A DNA stretch of 64,000 nt from Trichinella spiralis. Its lineage: Eukaryota > Nematoda > Enoplea > Trichinellida > Trichinellidae. Position numbers and translations under genes: made by a program. The DNA is taken from NCBI GenBank assembly GCA_000181795.3, contig CM012954.1, positions 2,972,216 through 3,036,215 on the forward strand, given 5' to 3'. Each line of letters starts with the position of its first letter. The first letter of the stretch is position 1. The notes under the pieces are model-generated. The model was given only the letters and a program-made list of their open reading frames with translations. It was not told the DNA's origin and did not search any database. Positions 62,130-64,000 of this stretch are shown piece after piece.

Positions 62130-64000
62130 GGCGGTCAATTTTTTTCTTCTGTTTTTTTTCTGTATCCACATAGCTTGTTTATTTTTTTTATTATACTTTC
62201 AAAAAAAGTGAGACTTTTCTTTTGCAAACTGAAAAGCAATCCTATGAGTATTTTATCTAGTTAGCATCATTATTTGTCATTTCGGTTTTCATCCATCATC
62301 AGATTGTTTGTTGAGGTTTCAATATTGTGGTATTTAAATTTCTTGTTTCCTCTTTCTATTTCATTTTCAACCTCTTTTTTTCTTCTTTTTTTCCAATATT
62401 TGATAAGTATCATTCTTTTTATATCACAAAATGCATTGCCAGAGTTGCATGTTCTGTTCTCAGACTCTGGTGAATTTTGCTTGTTGTTGTTGTTGTTGTT
62501 GTAATAATGACAATAACTGTTGCAAAATTATCATTATTACAGTTTTCAACGCCATGTTTTCTTCTTATACAGTATTCGACTTTTCCAAGCTTTGTCATAT
62601 TTTGTCCCGTAAATGTTGTTTTGCATCTTTATCATTGTGTAAGTGGATTTTTTTAATTTATTTTTCTGCCGCTGCCTGAATCAGCGTGCAAGCAATTCTA
62701 ACTTGTAACGTTCCTTGTTTTTTTTCTCTCTCTTTTCTTTGTTGTTTTGCTGCTAATTTTAAGCTGTTCAACAGGACGCGTTCATTCACTTCGGGTCTTG
62801 TCACTGTTGCAACTGTTGTTGTATGCGATAATTTTTGTCCATTTTGTGCGTGTTATATACGGTTGCGCTCGTCACTTCGGGTCACTTTTTGTCCCTTGAA
62901 AAAAATTCATGGAAAAGAAAGTAATCATCTGTTCTCCTCTCTCTCTCTCTCTCTCCTCTTCTCTTATTTATATGAATATACATATACACATATAAGTATA
63001 TTTATTCATTTATTTGTTTATTTGTTTGTTTAATTACTGTCCCATGGTATACTTTTTATATATATCATCCGCAGCCGGTAATAGCTGCTTTTTTATTTTA
63101 TTTTTGTTATCGTCATCATTGTATCTTTTGCTTTTTCTTCTCTTCTCAAATAAGCAAAAGTATATATATTATCATCTATACACATATACATACATATTTA
63201 TTTATATATTCATTCATTCATTCATTCACTACATTTCATCCTCTCTTAGCATTCTTTTGTCACTTTCACTGTCATATGTACTGTCGTTATTTATTAATCA
63301 ATTTTACGTTTTCTTTCTTGTTAACTGTTCGGTTGAGAACGACCGTACTGAAAGAAAGCGAGTGGATTGCTATTTCTCATATCTGCATTGGCATGTTTTG
63401 TTATGCCAATTATAGAATTTGATAAGCGAAACTGACTGACTACCTGTTACCTTACCAGTAAAAAGAATGCACTGTTCACCACAGCATTGCAGTGTTTGCT
63501 TGCTTTTACACACACAGGGTTCAACGACAGTATCATCATCATCAATTTATTACACGTAACTTCTTTTGTTTTGTTTTCCATTTGAATTTGTCTCACGTTA
63601 TTGTTGTTTTGTTTCTTTATGTAAAAGCAATACAGATGAAATGTATGAATATCGATAACTTTTTTGAATATGGTATATTAGATTAGCATCTAGTAAAGAG
63701 ATTGTGAATGTTCGATTTGATTGATATGTAATTTGTAAAATCTGATCAGAAATTGTACAGTAGAATTAAGAGAACAAAAGGAACAAGAAATGAAAGAGCT
63801 CATAGTGTGGACTAACTGTATTCGTTTTTGTTGTTTTGAATAATATGGAACAGATTTTTTACACTCAGACCAAAAGAGGAAGAAGCATGTAAGTGGTGAA
63901 TTCGTCACCGATCCATCCCTAATTTGGTTAACACTACTGTTTGCTAAATATTGCAATTGTTTTGTTGAATTGTAATTTTATGGCAAAAATCAGTGTATGT
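62130..64000. other. 3' flank of FOXP
   Basis: AT-rich sequence with TTG, CT and ATTC repeats (for example a CT run near 62936-62955). It presumably starts with the FOXP 3' UTR. No further coding region is supported. I did not find an unambiguous AATAAA close to the stop, so the 3' UTR may be long. Confidence 0.5.

Noticed and set aside
61804-62169. Minus-strand Val/Ala-rich frame over the end of FOXP
   Set aside because: Antisense of the Gln codons in a proven FOXP exon.
1-64000. Search for transposons, virus-derived elements, CRISPR, rRNA and tRNA
   Set aside because: No transposase, reverse transcriptase, integrase or capsid-like frame, no terminal repeats and no structured RNA gene could be supported by eye.

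Overview
The window looks like a nuclear contig from a nematode. It is AT-rich (intergenic DNA and introns very much so), and most introns in the left half are only 35-140 nt with GT-AG borders. The animal gene families are clear, and one secreted Cys-rich three-domain protein resembles families I know only from nematodes. A clade I (enoplean) worm is a guess, not a conclusion. The assembly has a 10-N gap near the left edge. A noisy second copy of a downstream exon beside it, plus a one-base reading-frame problem in one gene, suggest homopolymer-type sequencing errors.

Layout: positions 1-142 are an error-laden duplicate of 3083-3218 followed by the N gap. 143-1075 is coding-like sequence whose frame shifts repeatedly; I could not name it. 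From 1.6 to 31.6 kb all recognisable genes lie on the minus strand. They are proprotein convertase 2 (PC2/egl-3 type, 1620-6725), a secreted protein with three Cys-rich domains (9665-11788), the mRNA cap 2'-O-methyltransferase CMTR1 (12436-16648), kanadaptin/SLC4A1AP (17605-20162), the polarity MAGUK PALS1/Stardust (20733-26178) and a small single-PDZ protein (29529-31594). I reconstructed exon by exon, and for PC2, the Cys-rich protein, kanadaptin, PALS1 and the PDZ protein the exon phases close perfectly (659, 612, 732, 737 and 181 aa).

From 34.9 to 62.1 kb the plus strand carries one FOXP-family forkhead gene. Its 3' half holds the zinc finger, leucine zipper and forkhead domain in closely spaced exons. 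Its 5' half is scattered through more than 20 kb of microsatellite-rich introns, with at least two possible first exons. Its long glutamine run lies at the extreme C-terminus, behind the forkhead, not in front of it as in vertebrate FOXP proteins.

The genes do not form one pathway. PC2 is neuropeptide processing, PALS1 is apical polarity and FOXP is transcription. CMTR1 and kanadaptin are both nuclear genes linked to RNA and sit close together on the same strand. I saw no tRNA or rRNA gene, CRISPR array, transposon or virus-derived element.
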